The notes beneath the pieces are model-generated. The model was not told where the DNA came from, did no database searches, and worked only from the letters and a program-made list of their open reading frames with translations. This document shows, one piece after another, positions 45,637 through 54,349 of a DNA stretch of 64,000 nt. The first letter of the stretch is position 1. Each line of letters starts with the position of its first letter. A program made the translations under genes and the position numbers. Source of the stretch: Pedobacter sp. MR2016-24 (GTDB taxonomy: Bacteria; Bacteroidota; Bacteroidia; Sphingobacteriales; Sphingobacteriaceae); the NCBI RefSeq assembly GCF_026239655.1, contig NZ_JAPIVO010000005.1, forward strand, positions 372,001-436,000. Direction: 5' to 3'.

Positions 45637-46203
45637 ATGGAAGAAATTTTAAGGGAACAAATAGAGAAAATTGTAAAGCTCAGTGATGAAGAATTCCGCT
45701 TTACCCTATCTCACTTTACAATGAAAACCCTTAAAAAACACCAATACCTTGTTCAGGCTGGCGAACCGGCCCCAAATGATCATTTTGTAGTGAAGGGATT
45801 GCTGAAATCCTCCTATTCAGATGAGCTGGGCAAAACACATATTTTGCAATTTGCCATGGAAGACTGGTGGATATCTGACCCGCAGGCCTATCACAACAAA
45901 TTAAACGCGACGCTGAATATCGACTGCCTGGAAGATACACAGGTGTATCTGATCTCGATAGACAACAGGGAAAAACTTTGTGCAGAACTGCAAAAAATGG
46001 AATACTTCTTTATGAAGAAAACTACGGCGGGTTATATCGCGCTGCAAAAAAGAATCCTGTCACTGATGAGCCAGCGCGCCGAAGAGCGCTTTACACAGTT
46101 TGTTCAATTGTATCCTACACTCCTGCAAAGGGTGCCAAAGGCGCTGATTGCTTCTTATCTGGGGATCAGCAGAGAGACCTTAAGCCGCATGCCCATAGTG
46201 TAA
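45637..46203 (+). CDS. Crp/Fnr family transcriptional regulator
   Basis: A 188-residue regulator with a cyclic-nucleotide-binding-like domain (about 15-115, TMKTLKKHQYLVQAGEPAPN, HFVVKGLLKSSYSDELGKTH, ILQFAMEDWW) and a short C-terminal helix-turn-helix (about 145-188, RFTQFVQLYPTLLQRVPKAL, IASYLGISRETLSRM). The HTH is compact, and the protein ends right after it, as is common in Bacteroidetes Crp-like regulators. It has no Fnr cluster cysteines. It may control the following SDR gene (107 bp away). Confidence 0.9.
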   Translation: MEEILREQIEKIVKLSDEEFRFTLSHFTMKTLKKHQYLVQAGEPAPNDHFVVKGLLKSSYSDELGKTHILQFAMEDWWISDPQAYHNKLNATLNIDCLEDTQVYLISIDNREKLCAELQKMEYFFMKKTTAGYIALQKRILSLMSQRAEERFTQFVQLYPTLLQRVPKALIASYLGISRETLSRMPIV

Positions 46204-46310
46204 TGTGACCTACCGCACATGTATTTCGTGAGCTACATCCTTGGACGCCCGCCCCGGGATAACGATTTTTGCATTGTTTATTGAATTATAAATTTTATAA
46301 AGCGAACAAC

Positions 46311-47378
46311 ATGAGTAAAATAGCATTAGTAGTTGGAGCAAGCGGTATCACAGGAAGCAATCTTGCTGAAAAACTGATATCACAAGGCTGGACAACATAC
46401 GGTTTATCACGAAATCCCAAAAACGACACCATTGGCCTTTTGCCGGTTGGGGCAGATTTGCTCGACCTCAATAGCCTGAATACAGCACTGGCTGATATCT
46501 CTCCTACACACGTATTCATCACTACCTGGATGCGAAATGATACAGAAGCAGAAAATATCCGTGTAAACGCGGAGATGGTCCGCAATATTCTGGATGTTTT
46601 ATCTCCTAAAAAAAGTGTGCAGCATGTCGCACTGGTCACAGGATTAAAACATTATTTAGGTCCCTTTGAGGCTTATGCAGCAGAAGGATTTTTACCGGAA
46701 ACACCTTTACGTGAGGAACATCCGCGATTGAACATAGAGAATTTTTACTATGCCCAGGAAGATGAAGTTTATGCCGCAGCGGCAAGGGATAATTTTACCT
46801 GGAGCATTCACCGTCCGCATACCGTCATCGGCCATGCAGTGGGTAACCAGATGAATATGGGTACTACGCTGGCTGTATACGCAAGTATATGTAAAGCAAC
46901 TGGTCGCCCTTTCCAGTGGCCGGGATCTGAAGCACAATGGAACGGATTGTCGGATATGACCGATGCAAGGGTACTGGCAGAGCACCTGATCTGGGCTGCG
47001 ACAACGGAAGCTGCGAAAAATGAGGCATTCAATATCGTGAATGGCGACTTCTTCCGCTGGAGCTGGTTATGGAAACAGCTGGCGGCTTATTTCGATATCG
47101 CAGTTGCCGGTTATGATGGAACTATCCATCCCCTGGAAACTGAAATAGCGAATGACGGACTCCTTTGGAAGGAAATCGCAGAACGCTACCAATTAGTGGA
47201 AAAGGACCTGAGCCGTCTCGCATCAGCGTGGCATACGGATCTTGATCTGGGCCGCCCTATAGAGGTCATGACCGATATGTCCAAAAGCCGTAAACTGGGT
47301 TTCACTGTCTTTCAGAAAACAAATGAATCATTTTACGAACTGTTCGATCAGCTTCGTGCAAAAAAACTCATTCCTTAA
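46311..47378 (+). CDS. SDR family oxidoreductase, PRISE-like
   Basis: An extended SDR of about 355 residues from the ATG at 46311 (MSKIALVVGASGITGSNLAE); a TTG at 46269 opens the frame earlier but is unlikely. The NAD(P) motif GASGITGSNL and the PRISE-type active site NFYYAQEDEVYAAA (tyrosine) fit progesterone 5-beta-reductase/iridoid-synthase-like enzymes. These reduce enone double bonds. WPGSEAQWNGLSDMTDARVL is a further family signature. It ends in a strong terminator. Confidence 0.87.
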   Translation: MSKIALVVGASGITGSNLAEKLISQGWTTYGLSRNPKNDTIGLLPVGADLLDLNSLNTALADISPTHVFITTWMRNDTEAENIRVNAEMVRNILDVLSPKKSVQHVALVTGLKHYLGPFEAYAAEGFLPETPLREEHPRLNIENFYYAQEDEVYAAAARDNFTWSIHRPHTVIGHAVGNQMNMGTTLAVYASICKATGRPFQWPGSEAQWNGLSDMTDARVLAEHLIWAATTEAAKNEAFNIVNGDFFRWSWLWKQLAAYFDIAVAGYDGTIHPLETEIANDGLLWKEIAERYQLVEKDLSRLASAWHTDLDLGRPIEVMTDMSKSRKLGFTVFQKTNESFYELFDQLRAKKLIP

Positions 47379-47389
47379 TACAAAATAAC

Positions 47390-47416
47390 AGTCCCGCCCA
47401 TTAATCCGGCGGGACT
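47390..47416 (+). terminator. Intrinsic terminator between convergent genes
   Basis: AGTCCCGCC-9 bp-GGCGGGACT, a perfect 9-bp GC-rich stem between the SDR gene and the convergent TMEM175-family gene. Only a short T/A-rich tail follows, but its position and stability support termination for both directions. Confidence 0.7.
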
Positions 47417-47429
47417 ATAGTAAAAGCTG

Positions 47430-48050
47430 TTAAAGCTGATGTTCGAAGTCTATTTTCCTGGAGGATACCGCCCAGAAAATCCACAACAGGATACAAATCA
47501 GCAATGCTGTTGCCGGAAAATAAAAAGACAAAGCAAATGCAGCGAGATAGGTAGGAAAACCGTAACGATAATTGTTGCGGATAGCTGCTATTTCCCTCTC
47601 TCCCAGTTCGGGTCTGAGCAGACTGCGGTCTTTACTGGCCAGGTACCACAGCAGAATATGCGCTAAGTTGATCAGTACAAACATTCCCGTATATATCGAT
47701 ACAGTGAGCTGCCGGGAAGGTGTTTCGTAAAACCGGGCCAGCAGTGCGCTTGGATAAGACACGAGCGATACCAGGAAGAGAATCAGCCCATTGGCAAACA
47801 TGATCCCGGTATTGCGCTTATAAATCTGTTTAAACAGCTTATGATGATTCACCCATAGAATAAATATACTGAAAAAGGAAATCAGGAAAGCCAGGTATCC
47901 CGGCCACTGTATTTTCAGTTCGCTGATCAGCATCGCTGGCTGGCTGCCGTACCTGAACTCAGGCACATGGAGTTCAAGCACCAGCAGTGTAACAGCAATG
48001 GCGAAAACAGCATCGCTGAACGCCTCAATCCTGGCCGTCTCTTTTTCCAT
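47430..48050 (-). CDS. TMEM175-family potassium channel-like protein
   Basis: A 206-residue membrane protein with about six helices. The N-terminal RIEAFSDAVFAIAVTLLVLE is the family-defining RxxxFSD motif in helix 1. The family includes bacterial potassium-leak channels that act as tetramers. The gene is the last of the long minus-strand run, 12 bp after the esterase gene. Confidence 0.9.
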   Translation of the reverse strand: MEKETARIEAFSDAVFAIAVTLLVLELHVPEFRYGSQPAMLISELKIQWPGYLAFLISFFSIFILWVNHHKLFKQIYKRNTGIMFANGLILFLVSLVSYPSALLARFYETPSRQLTVSIYTGMFVLINLAHILLWYLASKDRSLLRPELGEREIAAIRNNYRYGFPTYLAAFALSFYFPATALLICILLWIFWAVSSRKIDFEHQL

Positions 48051-48062
48051 TCTTCCTGTGCT

Positions 48063-48677
48063 TTAGTGATTAAAAATCAGTTTGTTGACCTGTACTATTT
48101 CTGAATGGCTGATGGTATGGCCCATATTTTCATAAATGATTTCTGTGACCTCAGCACCCATATCTTCATACAAGGCGGTGGTCGCTTTTACCCTTTCAAC
48201 CGGCACATGAAAATCAGGGTCACTGCTGCCGATAAACACTGGCGTGCCATCAAAATCACCATGGTAATTTCTATGATCAACCGTTGCTCCGATCACGCCA
48301 CCCGTAAATGCAATTATACCGCCATAACGCGCTGCATTTGCCGCCGCAAAATCAAGTACCAGGCAGGCACCCTGCGAAAAGCCGAGGAAGTAAAGCTGCG
48401 ATTTGGTAAAGCCCTGTGATTCAAGGTCAGACACAATATCCTTCAGGGTCTGTAAGGACCCTGACAAATAGGGTTCATTTTCTGCTCTTGGTGAAAGGAA
48501 GGATGTGGGATACCAGGTATTCCCTTTTGCCTGTGGTGCAATCAGTGCAAAATCAGGCACATGGAGTTCGGCCGATAAGGAAAGGATATCCCCTGCCGTT
48601 GCGCCGCGTCCATGTATCATGATCAGTACTTTACTGGCCTGGCTCAGATTTTTGCCAGCTGAAACTATATCGTTCAT
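48063..48677 (-). CDS. Phospholipase/carboxylesterase-family alpha/beta hydrolase
   Basis: A 204-residue alpha/beta hydrolase. The oxyanion motif is VLIMIHGRGATAGD, nucleophile Ser in FLGFSQGACLVLDFAA near residue 102, acid Asp in FIGSSDPDFHVPVERV and base His in ENMGHTISHSEI. Length and the GFSQG elbow place it with YpfH/MhqD-type carboxylesterases. In Bacillus, mhqD sits beside a ring-cleaving dioxygenase gene under MhqR, as here with one gene between. It probably hydrolyses quinone-derived or aromatic esters. Confidence 0.9.
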   Translation of the reverse strand: MNDIVSAGKNLSQASKVLIMIHGRGATAGDILSLSAELHVPDFALIAPQAKGNTWYPTSFLSPRAENEPYLSGSLQTLKDIVSDLESQGFTKSQLYFLGFSQGACLVLDFAAANAARYGGIIAFTGGVIGATVDHRNYHGDFDGTPVFIGSSDPDFHVPVERVKATTALYEDMGAEVTEIIYENMGHTISHSEIVQVNKLIFNH

Positions 48678-48689
48678 ATGCTTATCTTT

Positions 48690-48995
48690 TTATATATTAT
48701 CATTTCGTCTGTTCCAGACATCATCGTACTCTTCTTCATGCCTTTTAAACTGTGCATAAACATAAGCACACATCGGGATTACTTTTAGCTGATGTTCACG
48801 GGCATAGCCGACCATGTTGTTCAATAAAAGTTTTGCATAACCTTTACCTTCACTTTCCGGTTCTACCTCGGTATGATAAATGGTCATATCATTTCCCGCT
48901 ATATCAAAAATCATTTCTCCCTGTTTTCCTTTTTCATCATAGATATCAAAGGACTTTGGTGCATCGGCACCTGTTGTTAACCTGACTTCCGGCAT
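48690..48995 (-). CDS. Small GNAT-family acetyltransferase-like protein
   Basis: A 101-residue protein of the YidJ/COG2388 type, a minimal GNAT fold. ITYHTEVEPESEGKGYAKLL in the sequence (here TIYHTEVEPESEGKGYAKLL) carries the acetyl-CoA phosphate loop EGKGYA. The C-terminal VIPMCAYVYAQFKRHEEEYD is typical. The partner substrate is unknown. It lies between the dioxygenase and the esterase with 11-12 bp gaps. Confidence 0.87.
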   Translation of the reverse strand: MPEVRLTTGADAPKSFDIYDEKGKQGEMIFDIAGNDMTIYHTEVEPESEGKGYAKLLLNNMVGYAREHQLKVIPMCAYVYAQFKRHEEEYDDVWNRRNDNI

Positions 48996-49006
48996 ATCGC
49001 TAAAAA

Positions 49007-49945
49007 TTAACCCAGTTTAGGTAAAAGCTTTTCCAGATCATCACGAAGATGTGCATGCTGATGAGGCAGCATCAGGTGTGTACCCAATTCATTCAAAGGC
49101 TCATCTGCGGTAAAACCAGGATTCTCTGTAGCGATTTCAAAAAGCACACCGCCCGGTTCCCTGAAATATAGCGAGAAGAAATAATCCCTGTCAATCTTCG
49201 GGGTAATCTGCAGGTTTTTACTCAGGATCTTTTCGCGGAATTCCATTTGAGCCGCTTCATCTTTAACCCTGAATGCCACATGGTGATTCGTTCCTGCAGC
49301 GTTTCTTCCACGTGTACCATCCGGCAATTCCAAAATATCCACAATAGATGCCGTTTCAACAGTATCAGTGATAAACCTGTAACGGTTGCCTTCCTGAGAT
49401 ACCAGGCTGTAACCGAAGATATCCGTAAGTACTTTTGCCGTTTCATCAATTTTTTGCAAACTCAGTGTCGTACTGTGGAAACCACTTGTAGCGATTTCCT
49501 TTTTAACGGTGTCAGTCTCCCATGGAGTTCTGGTGTCTGCTTTTTCAGGAATGATCAGACTTAAAGAAAGACCGTCCGGATCTTTGAAAGGTAGGATAGT
49601 CTCTCCAAATCTTTGTGCGATTTCGCCGGTAACCACCTTATTTTCCTTAAACCTTTCCAGCCAGAAATCCAGGCTGCCTTCTGGTACGGCATAGCCAATT
49701 TCGGTAGCCATACCTACGCCTTCCGTTCCCTGTCCTATACCTTCCCATGGAAAAAAAGTAAGGATGGTACCTGCAGCACCACTTTCGTCGCCATAGTACA
49801 AATGGTAAGTACCCGGATCATCAAAGTTGACGGTTTTCTTTACCAGTCTCAGACCAAGAATACGGGTGTAAAAATCAAAGTTTTGCTGCGCATTACCTGC
49901 TATTGCAGTGATATGGTGCAGACCTAAAATGCTATTGCTCATCAT
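49007..49945 (-). CDS. Ring-cleaving dioxygenase (MhqO-like)
   Basis: A 312-residue vicinal-oxygen-chelate protein with two modules. The first begins GLHHITAIAGNAQQNFDFYT (metal-ligand His), the second GFHSTTLSLQKIDETAKVLT, with NHHVAFRVKDEAAQMEF and the ligand Glu in PGGVLFEIATENPGFT near residue 270. It resembles the MhqA/E/O hydroquinone-linked dioxygenases of Bacillus, which cleave or detoxify catechols and hydroquinones. It sits 88 bp downstream of the DUF1275 gene in the same operon run, the largest internal gap. Confidence 0.9.
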   Translation of the reverse strand: MMSNSILGLHHITAIAGNAQQNFDFYTRILGLRLVKKTVNFDDPGTYHLYYGDESGAAGTILTFFPWEGIGQGTEGVGMATEIGYAVPEGSLDFWLERFKENKVVTGEIAQRFGETILPFKDPDGLSLSLIIPEKADTRTPWETDTVKKEIATSGFHSTTLSLQKIDETAKVLTDIFGYSLVSQEGNRYRFITDTVETASIVDILELPDGTRGRNAAGTNHHVAFRVKDEAAQMEFREKILSKNLQITPKIDRDYFFSLYFREPGGVLFEIATENPGFTADEPLNELGTHLMLPHQHAHLRDDLEKLLPKLG

Positions 49946-50033
49946 ATTGTTATTTTATATATATCTTTTTATCAAATCAGCTGATCCATGCCACGGAGCT
50001 GTAAATCCCCATCAGTATTGATCAGTCAGGAAA

Positions 50034-50717
50034 CTATTTTTGCAGCTGTGCAACGGCAGATCTGCTGTAATAATAACAGATCATCATGGCAATGCCCGGC
50101 AATACCACGCCTACCAGTCCAAACAATTTCCCTACATAGGCGCCGAAGTAACAGCCGATCAGAAAACCACTTACAGTAATCAGACCATGTTTGAATGCCT
50201 TCAGGTAATCCGCATCCTTAAAACCACTAAAGAGTAATCCTTTGAGATCAAGCGAGAGCTGCGTAACATTACCCGTCATCATTGTGGTGGGACCAAAAGT
50301 GTCTTTTGGAAACAACTTCCCATAAGCATTCTGTAAGCCCATTGCAAAAACAATCATCATCGTTACCAGGTACATTGGCCAGGTCACTTCCCTGTCGGGC
50401 AGGTAGCCCAGCGAGCAGGCAATTGCGCCACCCACAATCAGGATAATTCCCTCACAATACAACAAGGTATGTTTGTTGATAAAGCGCGTTGCAATCCATC
50501 CGCCGGTCATTACTGCAACAATAAATACCGGGAAGGTAAGCAGTTTGATCCAGGCATCACCATCACCGCCCTGAATCAGCTGGTAGGCGAAAACAATAAA
50601 GTTTCCTGTAACGTGGGCAGAAAAAATCTTGTCTGCCGCAACGAATGTGATACTATCACAGTAACCGGCAATCATCGTCAGGATCAGGGTCACCGACCAT
50701 ATTTTGTTATCTTCCAT
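50034..50717 (-). CDS. DUF1275 (YoaK-like) membrane protein
   Basis: A 227-residue polytopic protein with six hydrophobic segments. TLILTMIAGYCDSITFVAAD at the N-terminus, FSAHVTGNFIVFAYQLIQGG and FGPTTMMTGNVTQLSLDLKG are the repeated half signatures of DUF1275. No transport substrate is known. It is tightly packed between dps (12 bp) and the dioxygenase. Confidence 0.87.
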   Translation of the reverse strand: MEDNKIWSVTLILTMIAGYCDSITFVAADKIFSAHVTGNFIVFAYQLIQGGDGDAWIKLLTFPVFIVAVMTGGWIATRFINKHTLLYCEGIILIVGGAIACSLGYLPDREVTWPMYLVTMMIVFAMGLQNAYGKLFPKDTFGPTTMMTGNVTQLSLDLKGLLFSGFKDADYLKAFKHGLITVSGFLIGCYFGAYVGKLFGLVGVVLPGIAMMICYYYSRSAVAQLQK

Positions 50718-50729
50718 AATTTCCCTTTT

Positions 50730-51203
50730 CTATGCTAAATGCGCTCTCAGCATCCAGGCCATCGTTTCATGTGTTTCCATCAAACCTGTGATATAATCAC
50801 TCGTACCTAAATCTTTTAATGTATCTGCATATACATTGATATGTTCTCTCAAGTGGATCAGGATACTTTCATGATCTTCAAGCAACACTTTGATATAAGT
50901 GAGACTGTCATTTTTACCCCTGATGTCTTCAGATAAGTGGGTAAGTTCCAGAAACTGTTTCAACGAAGCCGGTGCATAATGTCCTAATTTACGAATGCGC
51001 TCCGCTACTTCGTCTACAATTTCTTCCAGCTCACCATACTGCGCTTCAAAAAATTTATGCTTGTTGTAAAAATCTGGTCCTTCCACATTCCAGTGTGCAT
51101 TACGTGTTTTTGTATACAATACAAATTCATCTGCAAGGATTTTGCTGAGTGAGTGGGCTACTTCTGCCAGGTTTTCTGTTTTTATTCCAATTTTAGCTTC
51201 CAT
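50730..51203 (-). CDS. dps: Dps-type ferritin-like DNA-protection protein
   Basis: A 157-residue four-helix protein that oxidises and stores iron to remove peroxide. KTRNAHWNVEGPDFYNKHKF and FEAQYGELEEIVDEVAERIR carry the inter-subunit ferroxidase ligands (His, Asp and Glu). The C-terminal helix MMETHETMAWMLRAHLA style segment (GLMETHETMAWMLRAHLA) is typical. Its place among quinone-detoxification genes is sensible, since redox-cycling quinones produce peroxide. Confidence 0.93.
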   Translation of the reverse strand: MEAKIGIKTENLAEVAHSLSKILADEFVLYTKTRNAHWNVEGPDFYNKHKFFEAQYGELEEIVDEVAERIRKLGHYAPASLKQFLELTHLSEDIRGKNDSLTYIKVLLEDHESILIHLREHINVYADTLKDLGTSDYITGLMETHETMAWMLRAHLA

Positions 51204-51229
51204 AATAGTTATGTTTAAGATTGATTTTA

Positions 51230-51667
51230 TTAAAATTTAAAAAATGTATGTAATAAGTAGGTATCCATTGAATAGGTACCGGGGCCTACAGCCCACAGCA
51301 GTAATAAAGCAAGCGTATACATATAAGGCACATCCCTCACTTCTATATTGTCTTTGCGGTGTACTACAAAATAACCTATAGCTGTTACACCTATAGTAGG
51401 CAGTAAGACCAGTCTTGTTCCCAGACCTAAAGCGACCAAAAATGGCACTACCGTATCTGAAAAGGTGGCCACCAGTGCATTCAGCTTTTCGGGAAGATGC
51501 AGCGGATTAGGGACATGTTCACGCTGTCCGTTTTCTACCCTGAACTTCTTCATCCCATGTACACGGAAGAGTTCCAGCATCAGTAATAACCTGAATATCA
51601 ACACAAAGATATTATTGATGTCAGCGCCCAGGTCAGAGTATAGCAGGGTTTTAATAATCGTTTCCAT
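51230..51667 (-). CDS. DoxX family membrane protein
   Basis: A 145-residue protein from the ATG at 51665-51667; a GTG start at 51697 would overlap the amidohydrolase. Four membrane segments (about 14-32, 57-78, 83-100, 110-130). NNIFVLIFRLLLMLELFRVH and KLNALVATFSDTVVPFLVAL are visible family features. MhqP of Bacillus, in an operon with dioxygenase MhqO, is also a DoxX protein. The start is 8 bp after the amidohydrolase stop. Confidence 0.85.
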   Translation of the reverse strand: METIIKTLLYSDLGADINNIFVLIFRLLLMLELFRVHGMKKFRVENGQREHVPNPLHLPEKLNALVATFSDTVVPFLVALGLGTRLVLLPTIGVTAIGYFVVHRKDNIEVRDVPYMYTLALLLLWAVGPGTYSMDTYLLHTFFKF

Positions 51668-51675
51668 TTTAATGT

Positions 51676-53559
51676 TTAAAAAGCAAAGCATGAACACCCC
51701 AGGGCTCCCCAGAATGCTGTATAATTGTTGACAGGTAAATTACTTTGACGCACTGCGTCATGATGATGCGCATGCACGTCACAGCTGCCGCTGCAGGAGT
51801 GGATCTGATTGTTATGCTGATGAGTCGGCCGCAAAACGTTTTTTGCAGCTGCAGTATGGGCTCCGGCACTGTAATACCCGTTATATATATGGGCGGGCGA
51901 CCAGTCCGGCAGGACAGGTATTTTTGGCGGGGAGAAAGCTGAAAAATCATCCCTGGCATAAACTATATTCCCTGCAACAATGGTCAGGTCTGACTCGATG
52001 CTTTTGATTTCTTCGTCCCCTACCGTGAAATAATCCTTATTCAGCACTGCCAGATCTGCAAACATGCCGACGGCAATATCTCCTTTTTTGTGCTGTTCGT
52101 TAGAGAACCAGGCACTACCGCGGGTATACAATTCCAGGGCAGTTTCCCTGCTCAGCACGGAAGTTTCATCATAAATTTTTAAACCGCCAACCGTTTTACC
52201 GGCCGATAACCAGTACATGGAAACCCAGGGATTGTAACTGCTGACACGGGTAGCATCAGATCCCCCGCCTACCGGCACGTCCATCTCCAGCATCTTTTTC
52301 ACCGGTGGGGTTTGCAGGCTAGCTCTTTCACCATATCTTTCGGTAAAATATTCCCCCTGATAAGCCATTCTGCTCTGTATCGCAATTCCACCACCCAGTG
52401 CTTTTACTCTTTCTATATTTCTTTCGTCTATGGTTTCCGCATGGTCAAATATCCAGGGGATACCCGCAAAAGGTATATCACGGTTCACCTTTTCAAATAC
52501 ATTTAAGAAACGGCTGATGCTTTCATTATAAGTAGCGTGCAAACGGAAAGGCCATCTTTTTTCTACCAGTAAGCGCACTATCCTTTCCAGTTCTGCCTCC
52601 ATATTTTCCGGCAGGTCCGGCCGCGGTTGCAAAAAGTCTTCGAAATCTGCTGCTGAAAACACCAGCATTTCACCGGCACCATTATGCCTGTACATATCAT
52701 CTCCCTGGTAAAGTTCTACCGAACCCGTCCAGCTTTCAAAGTCCTCAAACTCCTGTTTTGGTCTCTGCGTAAATAAATTATAGGCAATCCTGACGGTCAG
52801 CTGCTTTTTTTCATTCAGCTCGGTCACCACCTGGTAATCGTCAGGGAAATTCTGAAAACCTCCCCCGGCATCAATTACACTTGTGATCCCGAAACGGTTC
52901 AGCTCAGTCATGAAATGGCGGGTAGAATTTACCTGATGTTCCAGTGAAAGTTTGGGCCCTTTAGCCAGCGTGGAATAGAGAACCATGGCATTCGGACTGG
53001 CAATGATCAATCCTGTGGGTTCTCCTGAGGCATCGCGCTGGATCACTCCGCCCGGAGGAGCGGGTGTATCTTTGGTATAACCTACAGCACGCAGCGCAGC
53101 CCGGTTCATAAATGCCCTGTCATACAAATGCAGGATAAAAACAGGTGTTTCCGGTGCAATGGTATTTATTTCTTCCAAGGTCGGCATTCTTCTTTCAGCA
53201 AACTGAAATTCAGACCAGCCGCCTACCACTCTTACCCATTGTGGGGAAGGTGTCCTGTCTACCTGCTCCTTTAACATCCGCAATGCATCTGCCAGAGAGG
53301 GCACGCCATCCCAGCGGAGTTCCAGGTTAAAGTTCAGTCCTCCCCTGATCAAGTGAATATGCGAATCATTGATGCCCGGAACCACCCGTTTTTGTTTCAG
53401 GTCTACCAGTTTTGTATGGCTGCCGGAAAGTTTCATCACATCAGCATCACTGCCAATCGCGATGAATTGTCCGTCTTTGATCGCAACTGCGGTGATCTCT
53501 TCCTGATGTCTGGCAATGGTATGGATCCTGCCATTGAATAAAATCATATCTGCATTCAT
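51676..53559 (-). CDS. YtcJ-like amidohydrolase with His/Cys-rich tail
   Basis: A 627-residue metal-dependent hydrolase. Core metal ligands are in PGINDSHIHLIRGGLNF (HxH) near residue 65, FRLHATYNESISRFL, FDHAETIDERNIERV and GGSDATRVSSYNPWVSMYW. The core ends near residue 560. The last 65 residues are unlike the family: NQIHSCSGSCDVHAHHHDA with a further CSCF at the end, in total five Cys and a cluster of His. There is no signal peptide. The substrate is unknown; context suggests an aromatic amide or carbamate. The tail could bind an extra metal. Confidence 0.88.
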   Translation of the reverse strand: MNADMILFNGRIHTIARHQEEITAVAIKDGQFIAIGSDADVMKLSGSHTKLVDLKQKRVVPGINDSHIHLIRGGLNFNLELRWDGVPSLADALRMLKEQVDRTPSPQWVRVVGGWSEFQFAERRMPTLEEINTIAPETPVFILHLYDRAFMNRAALRAVGYTKDTPAPPGGVIQRDASGEPTGLIIASPNAMVLYSTLAKGPKLSLEHQVNSTRHFMTELNRFGITSVIDAGGGFQNFPDDYQVVTELNEKKQLTVRIAYNLFTQRPKQEFEDFESWTGSVELYQGDDMYRHNGAGEMLVFSAADFEDFLQPRPDLPENMEAELERIVRLLVEKRWPFRLHATYNESISRFLNVFEKVNRDIPFAGIPWIFDHAETIDERNIERVKALGGGIAIQSRMAYQGEYFTERYGERASLQTPPVKKMLEMDVPVGGGSDATRVSSYNPWVSMYWLSAGKTVGGLKIYDETSVLSRETALELYTRGSAWFSNEQHKKGDIAVGMFADLAVLNKDYFTVGDEEIKSIESDLTIVAGNIVYARDDFSAFSPPKIPVLPDWSPAHIYNGYYSAGAHTAAAKNVLRPTHQHNNQIHSCSGSCDVHAHHHDAVRQSNLPVNNYTAFWGALGCSCFAF

Positions 53560-53589
53560 ATTTTCGCTGTATTAAATGTGGATGTATGT

Positions 53590-54333
53590 TTAATTTTTTA
53601 ATGTGGTAATCGCTTCCGAGATACCTTCACCTGCAACGGTAAAGAATGCCGGACCAGCCAGAAGGATGATCTTTGTTAGCGGTTTAAAGCTGGCCATCTT
53701 TTTGTCTTTCAGCCAAAGTTGTGTACGGTAAGCACTGAAAGCTCCTTTTACCACGTTGGATGCTACTAATGCAGTCGGGGAATCTATTCCGGCATCTTTA
53801 AGGTCACTCGCAAAAGAGAAACTGCTTACGCCCAGTTTCAGTGCTTCGCGCATCGCTACACTACCAACGGTAGTCATCACGTCCGCATTGAATTTATTCC
53901 TGTCGCCCAAACCAATCAGCAGTAACATTTTACCTCCTATGGTACCTGCCGGGGGACTAATTAAAATAGTTTCATTGCTGTGTCCGGAGAATTTTCCGGT
54001 TTTACGCAGTTCGGTCACCAAACCTTTCATATCATGGTCAAGATGAACCAGACCGTTCACTGCGGCAGGCAGAGCAGGCGGAGAGTTGAATATATCGTTT
54101 TCTGTATATTCAAAAAGGCAGGCAATCTGAAGGGGACTTACCTGTGCAGATGGTCCCTGTACTACGCCAGCGATCTCAATTCCGTCCAGCTTACCCCAGA
54201 TTTTTTCGGTGCCCACCGCAGTTGTCTGCTGTGCAAAGCCGGTGTTGCCTGCAAATAATAAGGCAGATAGCAGGAATATAAAATATAATGATTTACCGGA
54301 ATGTTGTGGTTTTTGAGTTGATGTTGTTTTCAT
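53590..54333 (-). CDS. Exported M17-peptidase N-terminal domain protein
   Basis: A 247-residue protein with a signal peptide (about 1-34, FIFLLSALLFAGNTGFAQQ). The mature part matches only the N-terminal macro-like domain of leucyl aminopeptidase (M17): GLVHLDHDMKGLVTELRKTG, ISPPAGTIGGKMLLLIGLGD and DVMTTVGSVAMREALKLGVS. The catalytic C-terminal half is absent, so it is unlikely to be a peptidase. The macro-like fold may bind a ligand in the periplasm. It lies between the porin and the amidohydrolase. Confidence 0.85.
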   Translation of the reverse strand: MKTTSTQKPQHSGKSLYFIFLLSALLFAGNTGFAQQTTAVGTEKIWGKLDGIEIAGVVQGPSAQVSPLQIACLFEYTENDIFNSPPALPAAVNGLVHLDHDMKGLVTELRKTGKFSGHSNETILISPPAGTIGGKMLLLIGLGDRNKFNADVMTTVGSVAMREALKLGVSSFSFASDLKDAGIDSPTALVASNVVKGAFSAYRTQLWLKDKKMASFKPLTKIILLAGPAFFTVAGEGISEAITTLKN

Positions 54334-54349
54334 TGTTTTTTTGTTTGAT

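Noticed and set aside
53590..54333. Leucyl aminopeptidase
   Set aside because: Only the non-catalytic N-terminal domain is present; the metal-binding peptidase half is missing.
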